DNA from: Paraburkholderia elongata
GTDB lineage: Bacteria > Pseudomonadota > Gammaproteobacteria > Burkholderiales > Burkholderiaceae
DNA length: 60,522 bases
Assembly: GCF_013177735.1 (NCBI RefSeq)
Contig: NZ_WOEZ01000134.1
Coordinates: forward strand, 1 to 60,522
Direction of reading: 5' to 3'
Position 1 is the stretch's first letter; each line of letters begins with the position of its first letter. The translations under genes were made by a program, and so were the position numbers. Below are positions 26,675 to 34,898 of this stretch, piece after piece. The notes under the pieces are model-generated. The model worked only from the letters and a program-made list of their open reading frames with translations, made no database searches and had not been told where the DNA came from.

Positions 26675-27073
26675 CTATTGGAGCGTGACGTCGTTAGAGC
26701 GGGGATCCGCCGCGCCTGCCGCGCTCGCTGCGCCACCCAGCGCCTGCAGCAGATACGGAATCTGCTCTGCGGGCAAAGAAAACGACAGCCCCGCGCTGCC
26801 GGATAAACGGAACCGGATCACCACCATTTCCATGCCGTTCAGCCTGCCGACTTCCCAGCCCTGGCAGTGCAGCGCAAAGCCCATTTCCTGATTGTTATGA
26901 ATCACGCGGTCGGCGTGCTCGATTGCGTTCGGGAGCGCAACCAGCAGGTCATTGAGCACCGAACGGTGGAGTGCCGCCGTGGGTTGATTGCCGTGTATCA
27001 GCAGATATTGACCATCCGCCGTCAGTTGCATATCGCTGATCGAATTCAGCATGAAGGTCGACGGATCAGACAC
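26675..27073 (-). CDS. Conserved-looking hypothetical protein, 132 aa
   Basis: No family recognised. The product (VSDPSTFMLNSISDMQLTAD at the start) has no signal peptide or membrane span. It alternates short strands and helices with a central HNNQEMGFALHCQGWEV segment and an Ala/Gly-rich tail. The GTG start is chosen because AGGAGG lies 9 nt upstream; an ATG seven codons later is weaker. The start overlaps the stop of the small gene at 27066-27257 by 8 bp, and the lptD-like gene follows 103 bp later on the same strand. The arrangement suggests a three-gene unit dealing with the outer membrane. Confidence 0.65.
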   Translation of the reverse strand: MSDPSTFMLNSISDMQLTADGQYLLIHGNQPTAALHRSVLNDLLVALPNAIEHADRVIHNNQEMGFALHCQGWEVGRLNGMEMVVIRFRLSGSAGLSFSLPAEQIPYLLQALGGAASAAGAADPRSNDVTLQ

Positions 27074-27257
27074 GGCGCGCGCCCTCCTGCTTGCCCGCGG
27101 CATGGTTCACGGCCCTCCCCTGCGCGGCGCTCACCGTGCTGCCGGACACGTCGCGCAGCGTGCGCTTCGACGCCATCGCCAGGCATGCTGAAAAGATCGG
27201 CGATGAGCTGACGCGCAAGACAGCCGCAAGAATCGCCGGTGAAAGAAATTCGATCAT
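27066..27257 (-). CDS. Small hypothetical protein, 63 aa
   Basis: No family recognised. The start MIEFLSPAILAAVLRV has GGAG 8 nt upstream of the ATG. The first 30 residues are hydrophobic to amphipathic (IEFLSPAILAAVLRV...IFSACLAMA) and could form a membrane helix or weak signal; the rest is basic and polar, ending GARRV. It overlaps the next gene by 8 bp and contains that gene's Shine-Dalgarno sequence, consistent with translational coupling. It is divergent from the bamA-like gene. A chance reading frame cannot be excluded, but the ribosome site and overlap favour a real gene. Confidence 0.5.
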   Translation of the reverse strand: MIEFLSPAILAAVLRVSSSPIFSACLAMASKRTLRDVSGSTVSAAQGRAVNHAAGKQEGARRV

Positions 27258-27594
27258 GATCAATTCTCCAAATGGTGCTACGCAGGTAGCGGAAGCCGAC
27301 CATTTGACGATACCAGCGCAAGAACGGCTTCAGGTTACGCGCGCCCTACGCTTCCTTTGGATCTGTAACGCATTATTTCGACGCTCGCACTGTAATCCGC
27401 ACCGGCCCGAGTAGCCGGCGCGACACGTACGTTAGCAACCCTAATGGGCGGTAAGTTTTCAGTAACGGATAGCAGGGAAACACGCTCCTATACTTCGCGC
27501 TTTCCAGTGCCATGGAACGTCGTTTCGAATGCATCGCTCGCTGTCGAGCGTTCTTGTTTGCGCTTCGCGCGCAGCATCAGGACAGAACCCCAAG
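27258..27594. other. Divergent intergenic region upstream of bamA-like gene
   Basis: This 337-bp gap separates the small minus-strand genes from the bamA-like gene. It must contain promoters for both directions, but I see no convincing -35/-10 pair, operator palindrome or structured RNA. In-frame extension of the bamA-like gene to 27529 is possible but would add an unlikely leader before the signal peptide. Confidence 0.5.
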
Positions 27595-29904
27595 ATGAAT
27601 CTTCAAACTTTAACGAGCCGTATCGCGGGCGCGCTCTCGCTCGCCGGCATCACGCTGAGTGCCGGGTCGGCTCACGCGGCACAGCCGTTCGTCGTGCAAG
27701 ACATCCGGATCGAGGGACTCAAACGCATCGAACCCGGCACCCTGTTTGCCTATCTTCCTATCAAGCAAGGCGGCATGTTTAGCGACGACAAGGCTTCGGA
27801 AGCCATTCGCGCGCTGTATGCCACAGGCTTCTTCAATGACGTCAAGATCTCGACTGAAGGCAATACCGTCATCGTTCGGGTTGAGGAACGCCCGGCCGTG
27901 GGCACGATCGACTTCGCCGGCATTCATGAGTTCGACAAGGAAAACCTCACCAAGGCACTCAATTCGGTCGGGCTGTCGCAAGGGCGCTACTACGACAAGG
28001 CGCTGGTCGACAAAGCCGCGCAGGAGCTGAAGCGCCAGTACCTGACGCGCGGCTATTACGCCGCCCAAGTCACCACCACGATCACGCCGATCGACCGCAA
28101 CCGGGTGGCAGTGCTGTTCTCGGTCGTAGAAGGTCCGAGCGCGAAGATCCGCCAGATCAACTTCATCGGCAACAAGGCATTCAGCCAGGACACGTTACGC
28201 GATGAAATGCAAATGTCCACGCCGAACTGGTTCTCGTGGTACACGAAGAACGACCTGTACGCGAAAGACAAGCTGACCGGGGACCTGGAGCACATTCGTT
28301 CGTATTACCTGAACCGCGGCTATCTGGAGTTCAACTTCGAGTCGACTCAGGTGTCGCTTACGCCGGACAAGAAAGAGATGTACCTGACGGTCACGCTGCA
28401 TGAAGGCGAGCCGTACACGATTTCATCGATCAAGCTCGCGGGCAACCTGCTCGATCGCGAGCCCGAGCTGGCGAAGCTGGTCAATGTCAAACCTGGCGAG
28501 CGTTTCTCCGCCGAAAAGCTTCAGGCCACCACTAAAGCCATCGTCGACAGACTCGGCGAGTACGGCTATGCGTTCGCCACCGTCAACGCGCAGCCGCAGA
28601 TCGATCAGGAACATCGCACCGTCGACCTGACGCTGCAAGTGGACCCGAGCCGCCGTGTGTACGTGCGTCACATCAACGTGGTCGGCAACACGCGCACGCG
28701 TGATGAAGTGGTACGCCGCGAAATGCGCCAGCTCGAAAGCTCGTGGTTCGATTCGAACCGCCTCGCGCTGTCGAAAGACCGGGTCAACCGTCTCGGCTAC
28801 TTCACGGATGTCGAAGTCACCACGGTGCCGGTAGAGGGTTCGCCCGATCAGGTCGACGTGGACGTCAAGGTGAGCGAAAAGCCGACCGGTGCCATCACGC
28901 TGGGCGCGGGTTACTCGTCGACGGACAAGGTGGTGCTCTCCGCGGGCGTGTCGCAGGACAATGTGTTCGGTTCGGGCACCAGCCTCGCCTTGAATGTGAA
29001 CACCGCGAAAACCTACCGCACGCTGACTGTGACGCAAACCGATCCCTACTTCACAGTGGACGGCATCAAGCGGATCACCGACGTCTACTACCGCACCACC
29101 TATCCTCTTTACAACTATACCGATACGAGCTTCCGGATCCTCACTATCGGTGCCGACCTGAAATTCGGCATTCCGTTCTCCGAAGCCGACACAGTCTATT
29201 TCGGCGTCGGTATCGAACAGAACCGGCTGACGACGGATTCCTTGACACCTCAGAGCTACAAGGACTACGTAGCCGAATTCGGCCACGTGGTGAACAACGT
29301 GCCGCTCACAACGGGCTGGGCCCGCGACGATCGCGACAGTGCATTGGTCCCAAGCCGGGGCTATTTCCTGCAAGGCAATGGCGAAGTGGGCACACCGCTT
29401 GGCGGCACCGAGTATTACAAGGCGGACGTTCAGGCGCAGTATTACTACTCATTCGCGCGCGGCTTCATTCTCGGCCTGAATCTTCAAGGCGGCTACGGCA
29501 ACGGCTTTGCCGGGAAAGCGTATCCGATCTTCAAGAACTACTACGCGGGTGGTATCGGCTCGGTACGCGGCTACGAAGCGGGTTCGCTCGGCCCTACCGA
29601 CAAGACGACCGGCGACCCGATCGGCGGCTCGCGCATGGTCGTGGCCAATGTCGAGATGACGTTCCCGCTGCCGGGCACCGGCTGGGACCGGACGCTGCGT
29701 GTCTTCACGTTCATGGATGCGGGTAACGTCTGGGGCGACGAGGGTAACAGCACGGGTGCCAATGGATTGCGGTACAGCTACGGCGCGGGTCTTGAATGGA
29801 TTTCACCGATCGGCCCACTCAAGCTGTCTCTTGGCTTCCCACTGATCAAACACGCCACCGACAAGTACCAGAAATTCCAGTTTCAGATCGGCACATCGTT
29901 CTGA
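27595..29904 (+). CDS. BamA/Omp85-family outer-membrane assembly protein, probable paralogue
   Basis: A 769-residue Omp85 protein: signal peptide (MNLQTLTSRIAGALSLAGIT up to SAHA), five POTRA repeats (about residues 27-425; the first begins VVQDIRIEGLKRI), then a 16-strand-type barrel containing the conserved GGIGSVRGYE motif (VRGF/Y) and ending in aromatic F (FQIGTSF). The start is MNLQ because the signal peptide follows at once. Canonical bamA sits with rseP, skp, lpxD and fabZ; none is here, and the gene stands alone opposite the lptD-like group, so it is probably a second copy. It would insert barrel proteins into the outer membrane. Confidence 0.85.
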   Translation: MNLQTLTSRIAGALSLAGITLSAGSAHAAQPFVVQDIRIEGLKRIEPGTLFAYLPIKQGGMFSDDKASEAIRALYATGFFNDVKISTEGNTVIVRVEERPAVGTIDFAGIHEFDKENLTKALNSVGLSQGRYYDKALVDKAAQELKRQYLTRGYYAAQVTTTITPIDRNRVAVLFSVVEGPSAKIRQINFIGNKAFSQDTLRDEMQMSTPNWFSWYTKNDLYAKDKLTGDLEHIRSYYLNRGYLEFNFESTQVSLTPDKKEMYLTVTLHEGEPYTISSIKLAGNLLDREPELAKLVNVKPGERFSAEKLQATTKAIVDRLGEYGYAFATVNAQPQIDQEHRTVDLTLQVDPSRRVYVRHINVVGNTRTRDEVVRREMRQLESSWFDSNRLALSKDRVNRLGYFTDVEVTTVPVEGSPDQVDVDVKVSEKPTGAITLGAGYSSTDKVVLSAGVSQDNVFGSGTSLALNVNTAKTYRTLTVTQTDPYFTVDGIKRITDVYYRTTYPLYNYTDTSFRILTIGADLKFGIPFSEADTVYFGVGIEQNRLTTDSLTPQSYKDYVAEFGHVVNNVPLTTGWARDDRDSALVPSRGYFLQGNGEVGTPLGGTEYYKADVQAQYYYSFARGFILGLNLQGGYGNGFAGKAYPIFKNYYAGGIGSVRGYEAGSLGPTDKTTGDPIGGSRMVVANVEMTFPLPGTGWDRTLRVFTFMDAGNVWGDEGNSTGANGLRYSYGAGLEWISPIGPLKLSLGFPLIKHATDKYQKFQFQIGTSF

Positions 29905-29913
29905 TCAGGAACA

Positions 29914-29947
29914 ATGCTCGCGGTCATGGTATGAGGACCGCGGGCAT
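29914..29947 (+). terminator. Long hairpin after the bamA-like gene
   Basis: ATGCTCGCGGTC (29914-29925) pairs with GACCGCGGGCAT (29936-29947) over 12 bp with one G-T wobble and a 10-nt loop, beginning 10 bp past the stop codon. There is no T tract, so termination would need another factor, or the hairpin protects the 3' end. Confidence 0.45.
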
Positions 29948-30250
29948 CGCACGCATCATTCGGTCGCGTTTTCAGCCACCGTCCTGGCACGCACTCGGCC
30001 TGAATCGGTTCACGGCCCGTTCAAAGCGCTGCATCTTCGCCCTCCCGCTCCGACTTCACAAAGTCTCCTCAATTTCGCCATTGTTGCTCCGACATTGATA
30101 TCTATCATTCGCTCATCATCAGAGCGACTGTGTCCGGTCCGCTTTCTGAGTTCGATATGTCGTTCCAACGTAGCGGATGGCTGAAATGGCTGAAGGTGAA
30201 CATCGCACAGACTGCAACCGTCGATTCCGGTTGGGAGGTAACGCAGATTT
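29948..30250. other. Intergenic region upstream of the orphan response regulator
   Basis: No gene is supported here. A candidate sigma-70 promoter on the plus strand is TTGTTG (30081-30086), a 16-nt spacer, then TATCAT (30103-30108), about 140 bp before the response-regulator start. The region is more AT-rich than its neighbours. A GGGAGG precedes the regulator ATG. Confidence 0.35.
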
Positions 30251-31030
30251 ATGACTATCAGCCTTCTTGTAGTCGAACCGGATCAATCAGTCCGGGATCA
30301 GTTGCGCTTTCACCTTCATAAGAACCAGATCGCGCTCTCAGTACTGTATAGCGCGGTTCAGCTTGTGAGCCGGGTGGAACGGGAGTGTCCGTCAGCGATT
30401 CTATTGCGCGCCGAGTCGCCGATGATCGAGGCGCGCGAGGCGCTCCGGCAACTGCGCTTAGCCGGCTACGACATGCCCATATTCGTACAAAGCACCTCCG
30501 ACGAGATCGTCGACAAAATCGTCGCTTTCGAATTGGGTGCGGACGACTATATCGTCGACCCAATCGATCCGCACGAACTGACCGCCAGGATCAAGCGCGC
30601 AGTGCAACGCTGCAACCGCTCGCTTTGCGACGCGCCGGAAATTCGTGAGAAGGGTTCGTTCGGCAGTTACCAGATAGATTTCGCTACGCGACGCCTGGTG
30701 AAGAACGGCTGCGAAATCTCGCTGCGATCCGGCGAATTTGCCTTACTCAAGCTGTTTGTAAGTAATCCGATGCGATTATTGACGCGCGCGATGGTCAACA
30801 GCCAGCTAGGAAGAGCGGAGAGCCAGAAGGCCAGTCTGGATGTTGCAGTCTGCCGCTTGCGCAGCGTGATCGAGGCCGATCCGTCCGCCCCTAAGTTCAT
30901 TCAGACCTTGCGCGGACGAGGCTATATGTTCGTACCATCGCCGGAGTCGTCACCCTCCTATGGGGTGCGCGAAAGTGCGAGTTTTATCGCGCACAGGGAG
31001 TTTGGCGAACGAGGCGCCGGGGCCGTATGA
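30251..31030 (+). CDS. Atypical OmpR-type response regulator without phospho-acceptor Asp
   Basis: A 259-residue protein with a receiver-like domain (1-120) and a winged-helix DNA-binding domain (about 140-235, ending TLRGRGYMFV). Alignment by eye to OmpR receivers puts R53 (in ILLRAESP) at the phosphorylated Asp, S81 near the conserved Thr, and D103 (in YIVDPIDPHEL) at the invariant Lys. The acidic pair is E9/D11. Normal phosphorylation is therefore not possible. No histidine kinase is adjacent. It probably acts phosphorylation-independently, as other pseudo-receiver regulators do. A tail of about 25 residues follows the winged helix. Its targets are unknown; the bamA-like gene upstream is a candidate. 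Confidence 0.85.
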   Translation: MTISLLVVEPDQSVRDQLRFHLHKNQIALSVLYSAVQLVSRVERECPSAILLRAESPMIEAREALRQLRLAGYDMPIFVQSTSDEIVDKIVAFELGADDYIVDPIDPHELTARIKRAVQRCNRSLCDAPEIREKGSFGSYQIDFATRRLVKNGCEISLRSGEFALLKLFVSNPMRLLTRAMVNSQLGRAESQKASLDVAVCRLRSVIEADPSAPKFIQTLRGRGYMFVPSPESSPSYGVRESASFIAHREFGERGAGAV

Positions 31031-31176
31031 CGATCGGGTCGATATAAAGAACCACCATGCAGTGCTATTTTCGACCTTCCGCCACTGCTAGGGAAGGTCT
31101 GCATAATCCGTTTTCTGTGCGCCGGCCGCTTTGCAGCGCGCGCCGCATTCCGAAATAGCCAGGTTCGCGGCGCGGG

Positions 31177-32088
31177 CTACGTTGCCCGATCGAACTTGTG
31201 TGCAAACCGCTCCGTCGCCCATTCGATGAAGACGCGCAACCTATGGCTCATGTGCCTGTCTGGCGGATACACGAGGAAGAAGGGATATGGATCCGGTTGC
31301 CACGTCGACAGAATCGGCAGGAGCTCGCCACGCGCGATCGCGTCCTTCGCAGCAAAGGAGAAGGTTTGAATCACACCAAGGCCGGCCAGCCCAGCCGCGA
31401 CATGTGCGTTGCTCTCGTTGACACCCATGCCCTGTAAGCTGCCGATTTCGAGTCGCTCGCTGCCTTTCTGAAAACGCATCGGCATGACGCGTCCGGTCCG
31501 TGCCGAAACGTAGCTCACGATGCGATGGCCGCTTTTCAGCTGGTCGGGATGCGTCAGCCTACCGTGCTGCTTCAGATAATCGCGTGTCGCGCATGTCACC
31601 CATGATGCACGCCCGAGCGGACGTGCGACTAGCGACAGCTCGTCGGCGTTGCCCCCGCGCACGACACAATCTACGTTCTCGCCGATGAGATCGACCTGCC
31701 GGTCGCTCACGCCGAGATCGACACGTATGTCGGGATATCGCGCGATGAAGTCGGGCAGTGCGGGGATCAACACGCAGCTTGCGTTCGCCGAGCCAATGTC
31801 GATGCGTAGCCGTCCGCGCGGACGCTGATGTGCGCTGGCGAAACCCGTGTCGATGTCCTCGAGCTCCTTCAGCACGCGCGAGGTGCGCTCGTAGTACGCG
31901 GCACCGTCGGGCGTGACCGTGACGCGTCGCGTCGTTCGCTGGAGCAGCTTGACGCCGAGATGCTGTTCCAGCAAACGCACGAGTTTGCTCACCGTGGCGA
32001 GCGGCATGTCGAGCGAGTCGGCGGCACGCGTGAATGCGCCCGCTTCGACAACGCGGGCGAACACGCGAATGGCTAGCAACTGGTCCAT
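31177..32088 (-). CDS. LysR-family transcriptional regulator
   Basis: A 303-residue LysR protein with an N-terminal HTH (about 1-60; FTRAADSLDMPLATVSKLVR) and the usual effector-binding domain, DmlR/CrgA-like in character. It is divergent from the ene-reductase gene, and a near-perfect palindrome (32095-32112) lies immediately before its start. This layout suggests that it regulates the reductase gene and itself. Confidence 0.88.
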   Translation of the reverse strand: MDQLLAIRVFARVVEAGAFTRAADSLDMPLATVSKLVRLLEQHLGVKLLQRTTRRVTVTPDGAAYYERTSRVLKELEDIDTGFASAHQRPRGRLRIDIGSANASCVLIPALPDFIARYPDIRVDLGVSDRQVDLIGENVDCVVRGGNADELSLVARPLGRASWVTCATRDYLKQHGRLTHPDQLKSGHRIVSYVSARTGRVMPMRFQKGSERLEIGSLQGMGVNESNAHVAAGLAGLGVIQTFSFAAKDAIARGELLPILSTWQPDPYPFFLVYPPDRHMSHRLRVFIEWATERFAHKFDRAT

Positions 32089-32094
32089 GTCGAT

Positions 32095-32112
32095 TATCTA
32101 TCCCTGTAGATA
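32095..32112. promoter_or_regulatory. Operator-like palindrome in LysR/ene-reductase intergenic region
   Basis: TATCTA (32095-32100), six nucleotides, then TAGATA (32107-32112) form a perfect inverted repeat containing a T-N11-A pattern typical of LysR sites. It starts 7 bp from the LysR start codon and lies 81 bp before the reductase start. Confidence 0.6.
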
Positions 32113-32192
32113 AAGTTATCGGATTTAGCCACTTTTTCAACAATCTCCTAGTTTGTACAGTAGCTCACACATCTTTGAAAAGGAAGTTGATC

Positions 32193-33284
32193 GTGACTAC
32201 GAACGCACTTGAACGCCTGCTTGCTCCCGTTCGCCTCGGCAGGCTGGAACTGAAGAACCGCCTGGTCATGGCGCCGTTGACCCGCAGCCGCGCCGGGTTT
32301 GACGGCACGCCGGGAGAGTTGGCCTCGGAGTACTACGCGCAACGCGCGAGCGTCGGCCTGATCGTGACTGAAGGGACTCAGCCCTCGGACGATGGGCAGG
32401 GTTATCTCGCGACGCCGGGCATCTATTCCGACGCGCATGTCGCCGGATGGAAGATGATCACCTCTGCCGTGCATGCCCGCGGTGGCCATCTCTTCATCCA
32501 GCTCATGCACGCAGGGCGCATGTCGCACCCGGACAACACGCCGCATCATCGTCAGAGCGTCGCGCCTTCGGCCATCGCGGCGCCCGATACGCCGATGTTC
32601 ACGGCCAAGGGGATGCAGGACATTCCGGTACCGCGTGCACTGACGACCGAGGAGGTGCGCCAGACGGTGTCCGACTTCCGCTTCGCGGCACGCCGCGCGA
32701 TCGAGGCCGGCGCCGATGGCGTCGAGATCCACGGTGCGAATGCCTACCTGGTCCATCAGTTTCTCGCAGCAAGCGCCAATACCCGCACCGATGAATATGG
32801 CGGCTCGATCGAAAACCGCGCCCGCTTTGCCATCGAGGTGGCCACTGCGATCGCCGAAGAAATCGGAGCTGACAGGACGGCCATTCGCCTGTCCCCCGGC
32901 ATGACGCTGTGGGGCATCGACGAAGGCGCCGAAGGACCGGCGCTCTACCGCTATCTGGTGGCTGAACTGGACAAACTCGGTCTGGCGTACCTGCACGTCA
33001 CGCATCAGGGCAACGAACCGCTGCTGGCTGACATTCGCAAGCTCTGGACGGGCACGCTGATCCTGAACCGGCCCGGCCGCTCCCGCGACCAGGCTGGCAC
33101 CGACGTCGCATCGGGGCTCGCTGATCTGGAAGCCTATGGCCAGATGGTGCTGGCCAACCCGGATTTCGTTGCGCGCCTGAAGACCGGTGCACCGCTGAAC
33201 GATGCGAACCCCAATACGTTCTTCGGCGGCGATGGACAAGGTTATATCGACTATCCGGTGTTGGCCGAAGCCGTGGAACCCTGA
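32193..33284 (+). CDS. Old yellow enzyme-family ene-reductase (NemA-like)
   Basis: FMN-dependent alkene reductase of 363 residues, NADH:flavin oxidoreductase/Old Yellow Enzyme family. The N-terminal LKNRLVMAPLTRSRA, the substrate-binding HGAN motif with downstream NTRTDEYGGSIENR, and the C-terminal YGQMVLANPDFVARL are characteristic. It reduces electrophilic C=C bonds (enones, N-ethylmaleimide-like compounds) or nitrate esters. The GTG start MTTNALERLL has AAGGAAG upstream; a longer reading frame from 32034 would run through the operator and into the LysR gene and is not used. It is divergently paired with a LysR regulator. Confidence 0.88.
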   Translation: MTTNALERLLAPVRLGRLELKNRLVMAPLTRSRAGFDGTPGELASEYYAQRASVGLIVTEGTQPSDDGQGYLATPGIYSDAHVAGWKMITSAVHARGGHLFIQLMHAGRMSHPDNTPHHRQSVAPSAIAAPDTPMFTAKGMQDIPVPRALTTEEVRQTVSDFRFAARRAIEAGADGVEIHGANAYLVHQFLAASANTRTDEYGGSIENRARFAIEVATAIAEEIGADRTAIRLSPGMTLWGIDEGAEGPALYRYLVAELDKLGLAYLHVTHQGNEPLLADIRKLWTGTLILNRPGRSRDQAGTDVASGLADLEAYGQMVLANPDFVARLKTGAPLNDANPNTFFGGDGQGYIDYPVLAEAVEP

Positions 33285-33378
33285 GCGGTCGCGCCGATTA
33301 CTTCATCGCATACAGCCGCGATTGGGGCGACGTCGTGACCGATGCTGTGTCGCGCCCACTGTCCTGATCGACCGCGTT

Positions 33379-33419
33379 GCATGGGACCGGAGTAAGTGCT
33401 CTGCATGGGACCAGAGTAA
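33379..33419. repeat. Direct repeat of 17 bp
   Basis: GCATGGGACCGGAGTAA (33379-33395) and GCATGGGACCAGAGTAA (33403-33419) differ at one base and are 24 bp apart start to start. They sit in the gap between the ene-reductase and a truncated LysR gene. They resemble the repeated terminal sites of some transposons, but no transposase is present; a mobile-element scar is only a guess. Confidence 0.55.
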
Positions 33420-33515
33420 CGCGCTGAAGCGCGAACTCTGCTCGACAGCTAAAGCGCTAACTCCGGATCGACAAGGCGATATACCATGACACAGCGAACA
33501 GGCAACCACTCGACG

Positions 33516-33863
33516 ATGATTGAAGCAAACCGGTTTATTTACTTCGCGTGCGTAGTCAAGAACGGAAGTTTCAGCGCAGCCGCGAAGGAAGTCTGCGTAA
33601 GCAAGTCGACGTTGAGTCGTATCGTCGCCGACCTGGAACAGGAGCTTGGAGCACCACTTCTCACGAGAACGACCCGGCGCATAGATGTTACGCGCGCGGG
33701 CGAGCAGCTATACACACACTGCCTTGCCGTCTACATGACTGTACTGGCGGCGCAAAAGGCACTCGAAAATATCGAGGCAGAGCGCGGCATCTCGACAACG
33801 TGGCCACGAGCGTCGAGCAGGCTTGTACGGAAAGCAAAGGCGGAGGTCCCGATTCAACGCTAG
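33516..33863 (+). pseudogene. Truncated LysR-family regulator (HTH part only)
   Basis: Residues 1-85 form a clear LysR HTH and linker (FSAAAKEVCVSKSTLSRIVA, PLLTRTTRRIDVTRAGEQLY), then the frame drifts into unrelated Arg/Ser-rich sequence and stops after about 115 residues. The effector-binding domain is absent in all frames; the following SDR gene ends 74 bp later on the other strand. Base composition is lower in GC than in the surrounding genes. It is most likely a decayed gene, although an HTH-only product could still be made. Confidence 0.7.
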
Positions 33864-33936
33864 CGCTGATCGTTCGCGCGTTTATCAGCGTCAAGACGGC
33901 CCGCGTCGAAACTTCACGGTTACATTCGTCGCTATG

Positions 33937-34719
33937 TTAGAGGTACATGCCACCCGAAGCCTCTATGCGCTGAGCTGTCACCCAGCGATTCGCATCGGAG
34001 AGCAAAGATGCGATCATCGGTCCGATATCGTCGAGCACGCCTGCCCGGCCGAGTGCGGTGTTCGCAGCTACATCCTTGTTGATGTCTGGATTGTCCCGGA
34101 CCGCGCCTCCAGCGAAGTCGGTTTCGATCGCACCCGGCGCAACCGCATTGACTGTAATGCCGCGCCCGGCAAGCTCCTTCGCCATGTAGCGCGTCAACAC
34201 TTCGACGGCGCCTTTCATCGACGCATAGGCAGCACTGCCCGGCCCCACGAAGCGGGCGAGGGCACTGGAAAGATTGACGATTCTCCCACCGTCGGCGATG
34301 ACCGGTAGAAGCTGCTGGGTCAAGAAGAGGACACCCTTGAAATGGATGTTGCAGAGCCTGTCGAAGTCTGCCTCAGTAATCTTGCCGATGGGGCCGGGAT
34401 GATAGGTACCGGCATTGTTCACGAGGAAATCAAAACGATCCCGCGCCCATTCGTTGCGCAGTACGTCCTGCACCTGCGCCACGAAAGCGCCGAACGAACC
34501 GACGTTGCCTGCATCGAGCTGCAGAGCGACCGCTCTCCGGCCCAGCGCCCCGATCTCGGCGACAACACTGTCAGCTTGATCCCGGTTCGAGTGGTAGGTG
34601 ATGATGGCGTCCGTGCCGCGTTCAGCCAGACTGACGGCGGTCGCACGACCCAGTCCGCGGCTGCCGCCGGTGATAATCACCACCGTTTGCGATGAATTTC
34701 GTTGCGTTTCGCCCAGCAT
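33937..34719 (-). CDS. Short-chain dehydrogenase/reductase
   Basis: Classical SDR of 260 residues: cofactor motif TGGSRGLG (17-24), NNAG (101-104), and catalytic Ser152, Tyr165 and Lys169 (YASMK). It oxidises or reduces an alcohol/ketone with NAD(P). It is divergent from an AraC regulator across 179 bp, a common pairing in which the regulator controls the SDR. The substrate cannot be read from the sequence. Confidence 0.87.
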   Translation of the reverse strand: MLGETQRNSSQTVVIITGGSRGLGRATAVSLAERGTDAIITYHSNRDQADSVVAEIGALGRRAVALQLDAGNVGSFGAFVAQVQDVLRNEWARDRFDFLVNNAGTYHPGPIGKITEADFDRLCNIHFKGVLFLTQQLLPVIADGGRIVNLSSALARFVGPGSAAYASMKGAVEVLTRYMAKELAGRGITVNAVAPGAIETDFAGGAVRDNPDINKDVAANTALGRAGVLDDIGPMIASLLSDANRWVTAQRIEASGGMYL

Positions 34720-34898
34720 CTGAAGCCTCCACCTTGAATAGTCGGTGAAGAAAGTATGAGCTACGTGCCCGCTGCCCGCTTGCCGGAATTCTCAAAAAAA
34801 TTGCCTAATGCTACAAAGCCCACCGCTATCTTTGGCGGGAAGGCTAGGATCGCCCATAGGCTGCAGTTTGCTGTTTCCCGTTCGAATAGAGGCCACGC

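Noticed and set aside
33548..33940. Second-frame continuation of the truncated LysR gene
   Set aside because: I looked for the missing effector domain after a frameshift; the other frames show no LysR effector sequence, so truncation is a better explanation than a simple frameshift.
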